From: Oscillospiraceae bacterium
Lineage (GTDB): Bacteria > Bacillota > Clostridia > Oscillospirales > Acutalibacteraceae
DNA length: 33,460 bases
Assembly (NCBI GenBank): GCA_902792985.1
Contig: CADBBT010000015.1
Location: forward strand, 1 to 33,460
Direction of reading: 5' to 3'
Position 1 is the stretch's first letter; every line of letters starts with the position of its first letter. The notes under the pieces were generated by a model. It saw only the letters and a list, made by a program, of their open reading frames with translations, was not told the DNA's origin and made no database searches. Both the position numbers and the translations under genes were made by a program. This document shows positions 1 to 8,560 of the stretch, piece after piece.

Positions 1-297
1 GTCGGTCGATTTCATCTTCTCCGTCAACCCCTCTGCGTTTGCCATCTGAGCGACCATCGTTTCCACCATCGCGTGTGCCTGCTCGTCGATCTCCAGCAGG
101 TGCGGCCACAGTTCGTCTCGCAACAGCATCCGGCTGTACAACAGCTTGTGATTCTCTTTCAAGTACGTCTTGCGCAGCATTCCGTACTTACCGAGTGGCG
201 GGTAGTTGTTTTCGGAATAGACAAGATCCGGCAGATAGACGTCGCCGTGCAGCGTGTAGTGCAGACCGTTTTGTTCATTGCAGATGTGCTTTTGCAT
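1..297 (-). CDS. tnpV: TnpV-like transposon-encoded protein (3' end beyond window)
   Basis: Reading the minus strand from the ATG at 295-297 gives 99 residues before the window edge, so the C-terminus is missing. The peptide carries an N-terminal segment ending in YLPDL, then LGKYGMLRKTYLKENHK and LWPHLLEIDEQAHAMVE. This is the pattern of TnpV proteins of Tn4451-type clostridial mobilizable transposons, which are small excision or regulatory factors. It aligns well with the second TnpV at 18266-18577, including the shared segments LGKYG and LWPHLLE. A ribosome site GGGAGG lies upstream but is separated from the ATG by a run of seven U and sits in the 3' arm of a hairpin. Family assignment is from recognisable sequence; the excisionase-like role is family knowledge, not shown here. 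Confidence 0.75.
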   Translation of the reverse strand, partial: MQKHICNEQNGLHYTLHGDVYLPDLVYSENNYPPLGKYGMLRKTYLKENHKLLYSRMLLRDELWPHLLEIDEQAHAMVETMVAQMANAEGLTEKMKSTD

Positions 298-347
298 AAA
301 AAAAGCCTCCCTTGCATTTGATGGTCCCATTTTATCAAATGCAGGAA
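298..347 (-). terminator. Intrinsic terminator of the hsd operon, overlapping the tnpV leader
   Basis: On the minus strand a hairpin with perfect 10-base arms (313-322 and 334-343), extendable with GU pairs, is followed by seven U (298-304). It lies 40 bases after the hsdR stop, so it should end hsd transcription. Its 3' arm and flank contain GGGAGG, the only plausible ribosome site for tnpV, and the tnpV ATG follows the U run directly. Confidence 0.7.
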
Positions 348-388
348 GGCCTGTCGAATGTGTGAAGGTGAAAAGAGTCTCTACTGCG

Positions 389-3300
389 TTACGCTGCCAC
401 CCAGCCGTAGCCCTGAACAGCCATGTCGATAAAGTGCGTCAGCAGCAGATTGATCTTTGCAGCAAAGGTTTCTTTGTCATATGAGACCGGCAAATCGGCG
501 TCCAGTGACGTTTCAATCGCCGTTTTCACCTTTGCCCGCGGCTGTTCGTCCTTATACCAGTCAACAACCAGCAACTCCGTTTTTTCTGCGGTCAGTTTCT
601 TGAAAAGGTTCTTTGCCGAGAGCTTGACTTTCTGTTCCTCGTCCTTTGTGAGCTTCTTTCCGGCGATCAGCATATCATAAATCTCAAGCTCTTCTTCCGA
701 GAGTCCTTCGGCCTCGGGGCGCTTTTCTTCCGCTTTCAGGTCTTCGATCAGCTGCAGGAGCTGCTCATAATAGTCTTCGTTTTCGGAACCGCCGGCATTG
801 TATCGGTCAATGATATTCCTAAAGCGCTGCGAGAACCGCTGCCGTGTGCAGTTGCGGTCAAGCATCTGCTTCAAGGCCTGCTCAATAAACACTTTCAGAT
901 CGTCAATTTCAACTGCTTTGTACTGGGCAACCTTGATTTCCTTTTTCAGTTGTTCCACGTCCACCTTGGAAAGGTCGATCACCTTCCCCTGATGGATGAC
1001 CAGGCCCGCATCGTTGTCTTCCGCCTGTTGGGAAACAATGCTCGTGTCCAGCACCTGCGCCATACGCAGACGCGCCCGGCGGATCTTTTCGTCGTCGATG
1101 GTGTGGCAGAACAGGCCGTGCAGATATGCCAGCGGCGGGAACTTTTCGTTCTTCCAGTTCTTTTCAAAGATCTCCGGCCGCGAAGCGTCATACAGATTCA
1201 TCAACGTGTTCAGAATGACCTTGAACTTGTCCTTGCTTTCGTCTTTGGAGATAATGGTATCAAACGCAATGCGCAAGGCATCCAGCCGGTCAAACGTATC
1301 CGAATCAGCGATGATCGCGCCAAGGTCGATGCCCAGCCCGAGCAGATATTCGTCCGCTTCGTCCACAGCGTTGTTGATCAGAACGATCAGCTGGTCGATA
1401 TCCTTCGCCGGGAAGTCCGTGCCGTCGTCACCGGCGGCATATTCCGTCAGTGCGCGCTGCATGTATTTGAACACGTTCACATAGTCAACGATGATGCCGC
1501 AGGGCTTGTTTTCAAAGGTACGGTTGGCGCGGGCGATGGCCTGCATCAGCGTGTGGCCCTTCATCGGCTTGTCCAGATACAGCGTAGAAAGATTCTCCAC
1601 GTCGAAGCCGGTGAGCCACATGGCGCAGACGAACACCAGCTGCAACGGATCGTCCGGGTCCTTGAACCGATCCTCGATATCCGCGCCCTCCGGGGTCACA
1701 GCGTTCATTTTCTGCCGGTGAATGGCAATATCCAGCCCCTGCTTCTGGAACTTTTCGGTTTCGTCGGCTTCTTCCGAGACGATCACCGCCATCTCCACGC
1801 GGTTCATGTAATTCAGAATGCGCGTCAGCTCGTCGCGCTTTTCTTTGGTGTCGGCGGCGTTGCGCTCCTGCATGATCTTCTGCTTTTCAATCGCCCAGTA
1901 GTGCTGCACCTTGTCGTACATTTTCACCGTGGTGTACTTGTCAACGGAAACGACCATGCCCTTGCCGAGGAAGCCGCGCCGCGGGAAATGATGCGCAATG
2001 TCCTGCGCGATTTTGTCGATGCGGTCTTCGCGCTTGATGACCTCCAGAATCCGGGAGGAGGAATTCTCCAGCAGGCGCGTTTCGTCCTCGTTCAGGTTTT
2101 CGTCCTCAATGATATCCACCACGTCGTCATCCAGAAAGTCGTTTTCCAGCCCGACCTCCGGCACGCGGCGGGAATAGAACAGCGGCACGGTGGAGCCGTC
2201 TTCCACCGACTGGGCGAAGTTGTACTCTGAAACGTAGTTGCCGAACCACTGGTTGGTCAGGCGTTTGCTGCCGAGCAGCGGCGTGCCGGTGAAGGCGATG
2301 TAGTTCGCGTTGGGCAGCGCGGTGCGCATGTTCTCGGCCAGATCCTTATACTGCGTGCGGTGCGCTTCGTCCACCAGAACGAGGATGTCGTCCCGCGTGG
2401 AAAGCACCGGATAGCGCTTGCCCTCGTCGTAGCGGAACTTATGAATCAGCGTAAAGATGAAGGACTTGTTCGTCTGCAGGTACTCCCGCAATTGCCGGCC
2501 GTTTTTCGGCTGGCATTCCTCTTTTGCGCCGATCACCTCGGTTTTGACAAAGTTCTTGTGGATCTGGTCGTCCAGATCTTCGCGGTCGGTAATGATCAGG
2601 AAGGTGAAATTGCCGGGGATCTTGCGGCGCACCTTGCGGGCGAAAAAGACCATCGAAAACGATTTGCCGGAGCCCTGGGTATGCCAGAAGACGCCCATCT
2701 TGCCCTGCAGCTCGGCGCTGTTTTTCACCGATTCCATCAGGTTGTTCACGCCGAAGTACTGGTGGTTCTTGGCAATGATCTTGTTCTTCTGGTTGCGGAA
2801 CATGATGAAGTTTTCGATGTAATCGATCAGGCGGTCTTTTTGCAAGAGGCCGTCGACAAAGTATTTCACCGAGCTTTCGCCGACGGACGCGGCGGCGCGG
2901 ATTGCTTCGCGGTCGGGGCGCTCTTTTTCCGATTCCACCTTCAGCCATTCAAAGAAGTGGTTATAGGTCGCGTTGAAGGCGCCCAGCCGTGTTTCCAGTC
3001 CGTTGGAAAGCACACAGATCTGGTTGAAGGCAAAGAGGTTCGGGATGTCGCGCTTATAGTTCGTCAGATTGTCGTGATAAGCCTCCGCCACTTTGACGAT
3101 GCTGTTTTTCAGCTCGATGAACACCATCGGCAGGCCGTTGATGAAGATCAGCACATCCGGGCGGCGCCAATAAACGCGGCCCTGGATCCACATCTGGGAA
3201 ACGGCGGTGAAGGTGTTGTTTTCCGGGCGGTCAAAGTCCACCAGCTTCACAAAGTCGAAGTCTTCTTTGCCGCCCCGGCGCAGGGTGATTTTGACGCCGT

Positions 3301-3607
3301 TGCGGATCTGGTTGTAGTATTTATAGTTGGTGGCGGTCATGTCCGTTGCGGAAAAATCGCGGGAAAGGTCGCGGGCGATCTCTTCCAGCTTTTCCGCCGG
3401 AATGGCGGGGTTCAGGCGCGCCAAAGCAGCCCGCAGCACCTGCGGGAGCACGCATTCCTTTTTATTGCTGCGGCCGGTGCCGTCCGGCAAAACCTCCTGT
3501 TTGTCGGGCGAAGGGTCACAGCGCAGAACATCATAATCGAACGGCGCCGTATCCAGTCTGTTCAGGATTGCCTGTTCGATATCATCTTCGGAGATGAAGT
3601 TGCGCAT
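389..3607 (-). CDS. hsdR: Type I restriction enzyme, R (restriction/translocase) subunit HsdR
   Basis: This 1072-residue protein has the full HsdR layout. An N-terminal PD-(D/E)XK nuclease has Asp151 in RPDVLIF and Glu165-Leu-Lys167 in FIELKN. A superfamily 2 translocase follows with Walker A TQGSGKS (310-316), DEAH box VDEAH (412-416), TGTP (440-443) and a later motif-VI-like MQAIARANRTF. A helical C-terminal region would contact the HsdM/HsdS core. It would translocate and cut unmodified DNA in an ATP-dependent R2M2S complex. The start has AGGGAG a few bases upstream. It is the last gene of the operon, 23 bases after the DUF2971 gene. Length is normal for the family and all key motifs look intact, so it is probably active. 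Confidence 0.95.
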   Translation of the reverse strand: MRNFISEDDIEQAILNRLDTAPFDYDVLRCDPSPDKQEVLPDGTGRSNKKECVLPQVLRAALARLNPAIPAEKLEEIARDLSRDFSATDMTATNYKYYNQIRNGVKITLRRGGKEDFDFVKLVDFDRPENNTFTAVSQMWIQGRVYWRRPDVLIFINGLPMVFIELKNSIVKVAEAYHDNLTNYKRDIPNLFAFNQICVLSNGLETRLGAFNATYNHFFEWLKVESEKERPDREAIRAAASVGESSVKYFVDGLLQKDRLIDYIENFIMFRNQKNKIIAKNHQYFGVNNLMESVKNSAELQGKMGVFWHTQGSGKSFSMVFFARKVRRKIPGNFTFLIITDREDLDDQIHKNFVKTEVIGAKEECQPKNGRQLREYLQTNKSFIFTLIHKFRYDEGKRYPVLSTRDDILVLVDEAHRTQYKDLAENMRTALPNANYIAFTGTPLLGSKRLTNQWFGNYVSEYNFAQSVEDGSTVPLFYSRRVPEVGLENDFLDDDVVDIIEDENLNEDETRLLENSSSRILEVIKREDRIDKIAQDIAHHFPRRGFLGKGMVVSVDKYTTVKMYDKVQHYWAIEKQKIMQERNAADTKEKRDELTRILNYMNRVEMAVIVSEEADETEKFQKQGLDIAIHRQKMNAVTPEGADIEDRFKDPDDPLQLVFVCAMWLTGFDVENLSTLYLDKPMKGHTLMQAIARANRTFENKPCGIIVDYVNVFKYMQRALTEYAAGDDGTDFPAKDIDQLIVLINNAVDEADEYLLGLGIDLGAIIADSDTFDRLDALRIAFDTIISKDESKDKFKVILNTLMNLYDASRPEIFEKNWKNEKFPPLAYLHGLFCHTIDDEKIRRARLRMAQVLDTSIVSQQAEDNDAGLVIHQGKVIDLSKVDVEQLKKEIKVAQYKAVEIDDLKVFIEQALKQMLDRNCTRQRFSQRFRNIIDRYNAGGSENEDYYEQLLQLIEDLKAEEKRPEAEGLSEEELEIYDMLIAGKKLTKDEEQKVKLSAKNLFKKLTAEKTELLVVDWYKDEQPRAKVKTAIETSLDADLPVSYDKETFAAKINLLLTHFIDMAVQGYGWVAA

Positions 3608-3630
3608 AGTAATCTCCCTTCATAAAACCA

Positions 3631-4398
3631 TTATTCGTTTGAATATAAAGTAGATTTCCCGGTAAAAGGCAAATTGTTTCTGGCACAGAATTCGCTTACG
3701 GTATTCACATACCAGTCCTCTGCCTGCGGGTGGACTTTCACTCCGTCAATGAAATCCGGTATCATTTCAAACGAAACGTCTATCGTTTTTTCTTTGAAAA
3801 TTCCGTCATTCATGAGACGAACAAGTTCATGTATCTTTTCTTCCAGTGAAAGCTCAGGAAACAATGAGTCTAATATCTCTATTTTTTGAGGATGATCTGC
3901 AAGAACACAAAGAGCTTTCAAGTGGATTTCCGCATCTCTTTCGTCAGAAAACTTATAGTGCTTGATTAAACGCACTTCTTCTTCATGTTGAAATGCCGTG
4001 CGCTTAATTGCCAGCGCTTGCAAAAAGGACTGCATCCCTTTGTTTGAATCTATTACGAAGTTGTCCATATACTGAACAGGAACAACATTTATATCTGGTA
4101 ATAGACTTATTTTTTCCGTTGATACTTTAATCTGAATCGCGTGCTTATTGAACGAGTATATTCTCCACATTGCATCACTTTCAGCCAGCCTTGACCAACA
4201 TTGTCCATATGTCTTATTATGGGCAGCATAAAACAATGCCCTTTCAAATCCGTTTTCTTTCCCTTTAAGAAATTCCAAAAATGGAGCACTTTCTTTCGGA
4301 TCTTCCCATAATTCAGGAAGAACAAACGTCAATGCTTGTTTTTGAATCATTCCGACAAATGATTCAAAACTAATGTATCGGTATAAGCATTCTGTCAT
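3631..4398 (-). CDS. DUF2971-family protein inside the type I operon
   Basis: This 255-residue protein starts LYRYISFESF and contains LPELWEDPKE, CWSRLAESDAMWRIYS (67-82) and an EEEVRLIKH stretch. These fit the DUF2971 family (early Y-x-Y, DP.E, a W...MW..Y core and an E-E-x-R motif). Biochemical function is not established; members often sit in defence-type loci. Its ATG lies one base after the hsdS stop (TAG-G-ATG) and its ribosome site GGAGGTG is inside the end of hsdS, so translation should be coupled to hsdS. The coding DNA is clearly more AT-rich than hsdM or hsdR, like the HEPN gene and the hsdS recognition domains. No signal peptide or membrane segment is apparent. A role as accessory effector or modulator of the restriction system is inference. 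Confidence 0.75.
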   Translation of the reverse strand: MTECLYRYISFESFVGMIQKQALTFVLPELWEDPKESAPFLEFLKGKENGFERALFYAAHNKTYGQCWSRLAESDAMWRIYSFNKHAIQIKVSTEKISLLPDINVVPVQYMDNFVIDSNKGMQSFLQALAIKRTAFQHEEEVRLIKHYKFSDERDAEIHLKALCVLADHPQKIEILDSLFPELSLEEKIHELVRLMNDGIFKEKTIDVSFEMIPDFIDGVKVHPQAEDWYVNTVSEFCARNNLPFTGKSTLYSNE

Positions 4399-4399
4399 C

Positions 4400-5539
4400 C
4401 TACACCTCCAGTTTTCCGCTCATTAGACGCGGCAGGAGCAGGTCGCGCTGTTTGATGACCGTTTCATTTTTCTTTTCTAAAGCCTTTTTTTGCTCAAAAA
4501 GGATCGAAACGAAACTATCAAAAGCTTTAAGCGTGTTACTATCCGGAACAAGCAGTTTAAAATGTGAAAGGATATCTGTTGTCATACTTGGAAGCGCTGC
4601 CCCGGAATTAAAGGATTCCATGTCAATTTTCGATAATGTATAGTACGCATACTTAGCAAAGAAATCTATAAACGGCACAGAGAAAAACATTGTATCTACT
4701 GTCCAAAAAGGACCGTTATAATACATGATATTGTTCAATGATCCTTTACGCGGAATAAGCACTGATTCCCCATTGAACAAAGCGCGGTTTCCGAATCTCA
4801 TGATTCCACCGGAACCAAAAACAGGGATGTTTCCGTCTTCAAGATTCTTATGGTCTTTTCCATATCGAACATCCAAAAGCTTTGACAGTCTTTGATACTC
4901 CCACCCCTTCGGGATGCCGTTTTCAAATTCGGCGGTTTCGTGGCCGGGGAAGCGGAAGCGGACAAACCACTCCTTGTACAGGTTTTCCGCCATCTGCTCC
5001 AGCACCTTGATGCGCTTGTTGTTGACTTCGATCAGGTTGTCGTAGGCAGAGAGGATAGCCCCTATCCGCTGTTGATTTGCTTTATCCTTCAAAATATTTA
5101 TTCTTGTTTTTGAAAAAAGTGTTTTGTTTACTATGCCTTTTCCAGATCCCGTGCCGCCACCAATCGATTGAAAATAACTCCTGATATATCTAAGGAAGTA
5201 GAACACATAATCACAATCATATTCCGTGCTTGGAATAAGAGCGTTTATTTGTTGGTTTGAAAATGCATGTTTATTGGTCATACACATTTTCCCGATTGTT
5301 GATCCAATACATACGAAGCAAATGCTTCTTGGCGGCAAACACAACCCCTTAAGCTTTTTTGCTCCATTCTCAGAAATAGATCTTTCCGTTTCAGCAAGGT
5401 ATTTTTCATCATATGTATGAATATCTGAAGGTGTAATAAAGGGGTAATTACCATCAAAAAAATCTGCATTTTCTGTTGGCGGAGTCTTCCCGGTAATAAC
5501 TCTGCCTAATTCAGAAATCATTTTAAAATTGAATTCCAT
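4400..5539 (-). CDS. hsdS: Type I restriction-modification specificity subunit HsdS
   Basis: This 379-residue protein is built from two target-recognition domains (about 1-150 and 212-345), each followed by a conserved helix: AYDNLIEVNNKRIKVLEQMA near 165-184, and a C-terminal helix ending RDLLLPRLMSGKLEV. It chooses the DNA sequence methylated by HsdM and cut by HsdR. I chose the ATG at 5537-5539 because GGTGA lies six bases upstream and it follows the previous stop as TAA-T-ATG, matching the next junction. An in-frame TTG at 5551 would add four residues. The recognition domains are AT-rich while the linker (about 4900-5060) is GC-rich like hsdM, which suggests domain exchange. Both domains and both helices look complete. 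Confidence 0.93.
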   Translation of the reverse strand: MEFNFKMISELGRVITGKTPPTENADFFDGNYPFITPSDIHTYDEKYLAETERSISENGAKKLKGLCLPPRSICFVCIGSTIGKMCMTNKHAFSNQQINALIPSTEYDCDYVFYFLRYIRSYFQSIGGGTGSGKGIVNKTLFSKTRINILKDKANQQRIGAILSAYDNLIEVNNKRIKVLEQMAENLYKEWFVRFRFPGHETAEFENGIPKGWEYQRLSKLLDVRYGKDHKNLEDGNIPVFGSGGIMRFGNRALFNGESVLIPRKGSLNNIMYYNGPFWTVDTMFFSVPFIDFFAKYAYYTLSKIDMESFNSGAALPSMTTDILSHFKLLVPDSNTLKAFDSFVSILFEQKKALEKKNETVIKQRDLLLPRLMSGKLEV

Positions 5540-5540
5540 A

Positions 5541-6515
5541 TTATTCACCAAACAATTCTTTGTGTTGTATCACAAGTCGCTTAACACGATCTATACGCTG
5601 ACTTTTAGTCTCAGAGAGAGACAAAGCTTTCAATAAAGCATCGCGCACAAACGCCCGTAATAAAATAATATCTTCTTCTGTGATAGCCGACGCCTTTCCC
5701 TCATGAACAAAATTGCTGCGCTTTTTATAAAGTTCTTTGACTGCCGAATATGTGTTTTTTATCTGTTCATCTCTATCATAAAGAAAAACGGCACACCGCT
5801 TCGCAATCTTTTCTTTTTTATTTCTCGCATCTTTCTTCAAAAATAGGATTTCTAGAGCAGTGATTAGAAGAGTGATCGATATTGACTTTTCAGTATGATA
5901 TGACAAATCGTAATACCCATGACACGAGTTAAGCAGTTTGTCAGTTAGTGGAAAACTAATTTCCGATAACGCACGGTTAATTCTTTCAACTTCCTCTTCA
6001 GAAAAGTGAAATCTCAAATCAGTTTGCGTATTAACAGCTTCAGGAATTGTAACGATTTCATTTTTCTTCACGGCAGAAGAGGTTTCATCATTAAGATAGT
6101 ATCGTTCAGACGATAAATGAAAAGCTATCTTTTTAAATCGCAATGGGCATTCTTTAATCAATCGAATGACTCTTATTTGATTATCCAAAGTTACTAAATC
6201 CAAATCGCTATCATTATAATAACTGTCTCGAAAATTGACAATTGGTCGCCTATATGATTTGTACTTAACAGCACAGATAACATCTAGTGATTCCTGATCA
6301 ACCCTTGCAGATTCATACTCTCTGCGAAGCCCAATACTGGATGTATCAAACACTTCGTTCAGATTATCTACATTGGGATTCAAAGAACGCTTTTGAAATG
6401 AGAATCCATCGTGCAAATGGATTTTCAGAAGTGATTCATCAGCACCAAAGATAACTGCGCAGACGGAATATGTAAATTCTAAATTATCTTTTGATTGTAC
6501 ATTTTCCATACTCAT
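5541..6515 (-). CDS. HEPN-domain protein (Apea-like) inserted between hsdM and hsdS
   Basis: This 324-residue protein has a C-terminal helical domain with KKRSNFVHEGK, giving Arg266-x4-His271, the RX4-6H signature of HEPN ribonucleases. The preceding helices (SISITLLITALEILFL, then a Lys-rich turn and CAVFLYDRDE) match the Apea-like HEPN arrangement, where the first helix of the domain leads to a conserved Y..RS..VH.G. The N-terminal 180 residues are not recognised and may be a sensor. Its ATG overlaps the hsdM stop by four bases (ATGA) and its stop is one base from the hsdS ATG, so it is locked into the operon. An abortive RNase triggered when the restriction system is inhibited would fit known HEPN biology, but that is inference. 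The gene is AT-rich. Confidence 0.72.
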   Translation of the reverse strand: MSMENVQSKDNLEFTYSVCAVIFGADESLLKIHLHDGFSFQKRSLNPNVDNLNEVFDTSSIGLRREYESARVDQESLDVICAVKYKSYRRPIVNFRDSYYNDSDLDLVTLDNQIRVIRLIKECPLRFKKIAFHLSSERYYLNDETSSAVKKNEIVTIPEAVNTQTDLRFHFSEEEVERINRALSEISFPLTDKLLNSCHGYYDLSYHTEKSISITLLITALEILFLKKDARNKKEKIAKRCAVFLYDRDEQIKNTYSAVKELYKKRSNFVHEGKASAITEEDIILLRAFVRDALLKALSLSETKSQRIDRVKRLVIQHKELFGE

Positions 6516-8251
6516 TCACTAAACAGCATCTTAATATTTCCAGCTATCTCCGCTTCCAGTTCCTTCGCCTCTGCATTCAGCGCTTCAAACTCCGCGTGCA
6601 GGCCCAGCATCGTCTCTTTGAACTCCGCCTCGGTCATGCCGTCGTCCTCAATCACCACGCCCACATAGCGCCCGGCGTTGAGGGAGTAGTCCTGGTCGAT
6701 GATGCCGTCCTCTCCGTCGAGCTTCGCCGCCTTGCAAAGCCCGATCACGTCGCGGTAGACGCCGTCCGGGAACCGCTCCGTCAGCCAGTCGATCTGCGAC
6801 TGCCAATAGGCGCGGGTCTTTGTTTCTTTGTCGTCCGCCGTTTCGGGCGCGTCCGCCAGGGCTGCCCTGTATTCCGCAAGCAGAGAAGCAAAGGCGGCAG
6901 TATCTCCGTTGTAAAGGCGCGTGATGACGCCGAGGTTTTTGATCTGCTCGTCGCTGAATTTGCGGTGCGCCCGGTCGACCTGGGTGAACACACCTCGCGC
7001 GTCGATGAACAAAATCTCGTCTTTCTTGTCCGTCTGCGGCTTGTGCTTATCGAAGAACCAAAGCGTCGCCGGCAGCGTGACGGAAGAGAACATGTTGGAC
7101 GGCAGGGTCACCATCTGGCTGATGACGCCCTCTTCAATCATCTTTTTGCGGATGGCGTATTCGCTCTTGCCCGCGTCGGAAGCGGAGTTCGCCATCACCA
7201 GCGCCGCCTTGCCGGTCTCGTTGAGCGCCGTTGCAAAATAGCCGATCCAAAGGTAGTTCGCGTTGGGCACGGTTTCTTTTTTGTCAGACGTTTTCTTTGC
7301 GGACTTGGTCGCGTTGCGCGGCACGCCGTAGGTGTTGAACCGCGGGTCGCCGCTGACCCGGTCAAACGAGACCTCGTCCACGTTGAACGGCGGATTCGCC
7401 ATCACGTAATCGAACGAGCCAACGGCGTTGTAGGGATCGGAATAGAAGGAATTGGCCTCGGTGATGTCGCCGCGCACGTTGTTGAGCAGCAGGTTCATTT
7501 TGGCAAGCTTCACGGTGTCGGGCTCTTTTTCCACGCCGTAGCAGCGGAACTTCATCTGATCGGCGGCGTCGGCGTTGTGGCGGTGCATATAGCGCGCCGC
7601 CTGCACAAACATACCGCCCGAACCGCAGGCGGGGTCGAGAAACTTTTTGTCGCCGGGCTGCGGGTCAAGCACTTCGACCATATAGCGCACGACGGTGGCC
7701 GGGGTATAGAATGTGCCGCCGTCTTTGCCCTCCGCCAGCGCGAAGTTGCCGAGGAAGTATTCATAGATCTCGCCAAAGATGTCCACGGTGCAATTTTCGG
7801 GAATGTCCTTGAAAATGCGCACGATGCCAGACAACAGCTCGGGCTCTTCTTCCGGCACGAGCTGGGCATAGACCTCTTTGGGCAGCACGCCGTCCATTTT
7901 GGGGTTCTCTTTTTCGATCGCTTCCATCGCCTTTTTCACAAGGTCGGCTTTTTCTGCGGTGTCCGGCGCATCGTTGATGTAATCGTAATAGGCGCATTCC
8001 GGCAAAAAGAAGCCGCACTTTTCAATGGCGATCTCTTTGCGCGTTTTTTCCATCCGCGTGCCGGCCAGGCGGTCAAACTCGGCGTCGATCTCCGCCTTGT
8101 GCTGTTTGAACAGAATGTCGGCATAGCGGAGAAAGATCAGACCGAGGATCGGCTGACCGTATTTGTTCGCGGCAAGATGCGCACCGGAACGTAAAACGTC
8201 CGCAGCGTGCCAGAGGTTGTCTTTTAAGGTTTTCAGTTCTTTGTCGGTCAT
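6512..8251 (-). CDS. hsdM: Type I DNA methyltransferase (adenine-specific) HsdM
   Basis: This 579-residue protein has the HsdM N-terminal helical domain, then the N6-adenine methyltransferase core: SAM-binding LDPACGSGGMF (205-215) and catalytic ANPPF (285-289). It would methylate adenine at the HsdS-specified site to protect host DNA and form the core M2S complex. A GGAG lies upstream of the ATG and a promoter TTGCAG-17-TATAAT precedes it. It is the first gene of the five-gene operon. Its stop TGA overlaps the start of the HEPN gene. Motifs are intact and the length is a little above the usual 500-odd residues. Confidence 0.95.
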   Translation of the reverse strand: MTDKELKTLKDNLWHAADVLRSGAHLAANKYGQPILGLIFLRYADILFKQHKAEIDAEFDRLAGTRMEKTRKEIAIEKCGFFLPECAYYDYINDAPDTAEKADLVKKAMEAIEKENPKMDGVLPKEVYAQLVPEEEPELLSGIVRIFKDIPENCTVDIFGEIYEYFLGNFALAEGKDGGTFYTPATVVRYMVEVLDPQPGDKKFLDPACGSGGMFVQAARYMHRHNADAADQMKFRCYGVEKEPDTVKLAKMNLLLNNVRGDITEANSFYSDPYNAVGSFDYVMANPPFNVDEVSFDRVSGDPRFNTYGVPRNATKSAKKTSDKKETVPNANYLWIGYFATALNETGKAALVMANSASDAGKSEYAIRKKMIEEGVISQMVTLPSNMFSSVTLPATLWFFDKHKPQTDKKDEILFIDARGVFTQVDRAHRKFSDEQIKNLGVITRLYNGDTAAFASLLAEYRAALADAPETADDKETKTRAYWQSQIDWLTERFPDGVYRDVIGLCKAAKLDGEDGIIDQDYSLNAGRYVGVVIEDDGMTEAEFKETMLGLHAEFEALNAEAKELEAEIAGNIKMLFSE

Positions 8252-8306
8252 AACGTTTCTCCGGATTTCATGTTTTTGGTTGGTAAAGCTTAAAGTTTAT
8301 CAATTT

Positions 8307-8335
8307 ATTATATCATAAAAACCCGGCGTCTGCAA
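8307..8335 (-). promoter_or_regulatory. Sigma-A-type promoter of the hsd operon
   Basis: The minus strand shows TTGCAG (8330-8335), a 17-base spacer and TATAAT (8307-8312). This is about 55 bases upstream of the hsdM ATG and correctly oriented. No obvious operator is seen. Confidence 0.7.
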
Positions 8336-8364
8336 GGTTGATGCTGACAAATCAATGCAAAATG

Positions 8365-8398
8365 AAAAAAGAAGCACTTGCTTCTCTGCAAGTACTTC
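8365..8398 (-). terminator. Terminator downstream of the tRNA-Ala-like gene
   Basis: An 11-base stem with one mismatch (8371-8381 with 8388-8398) and a six-base loop is followed on the minus strand by six U (8365-8370). It lies directly after the CCA end of the tRNA-like sequence and separates it from the hsd promoter. Confidence 0.7.
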
Positions 8399-8403
8399 TT
8401 TCT

Positions 8404-8485
8404 TGGTGGAGATGAGGGGGATCGAACCCCTTACCTCTTGAATGCCATTCAAGCGCTCTCCCGATACACCCAGAAACGCACCCCC
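8404..8485 (-). tRNA. tRNA-Ala (GGC), atypical D-arm, possibly non-functional
   Basis: Read on the minus strand, the 3' three quarters are a canonical tRNA-Ala. The anticodon stem CTTGA/TCAAG encloses loop ATGGCAT with anticodon GGC (8444-8446). The T-arm is AGGGG-TTCGATC-CCCCT and the end is encoded ACCA. The 5' acceptor strand GGGGGTG pairs fully with CATCTCC and contains the G3-U70 pair that marks alanine tRNAs. The D-arm is wrong: U8 is replaced by C, the four-base D-stem pairs poorly, and the segment is about six bases too long. It may be a tRNA disrupted by integration or an islet copy rather than a working gene. The CCA is encoded and a terminator follows. Confidence 0.6.
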
Positions 8486-8512
8486 GTCCATTAAAACGTT
8501 TTATCTACCTCT

Positions 8513-8545
8513 AAAAACAGCCGTGGAACCAGTCCACGGCCGTTT
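8513..8545 (-). terminator. Terminator of the giant-protein gene
   Basis: A perfect seven-base GC-rich stem (GCCGTGG at 8520-8526 with CCACGGC at 8534-8540) is followed on the minus strand by GTTTTT (A run at 8513-8517). It lies about 20 bases after the stop of the giant gene. Confidence 0.75.
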
Positions 8546-8560
8546 TGCTTATTCTCTCTG

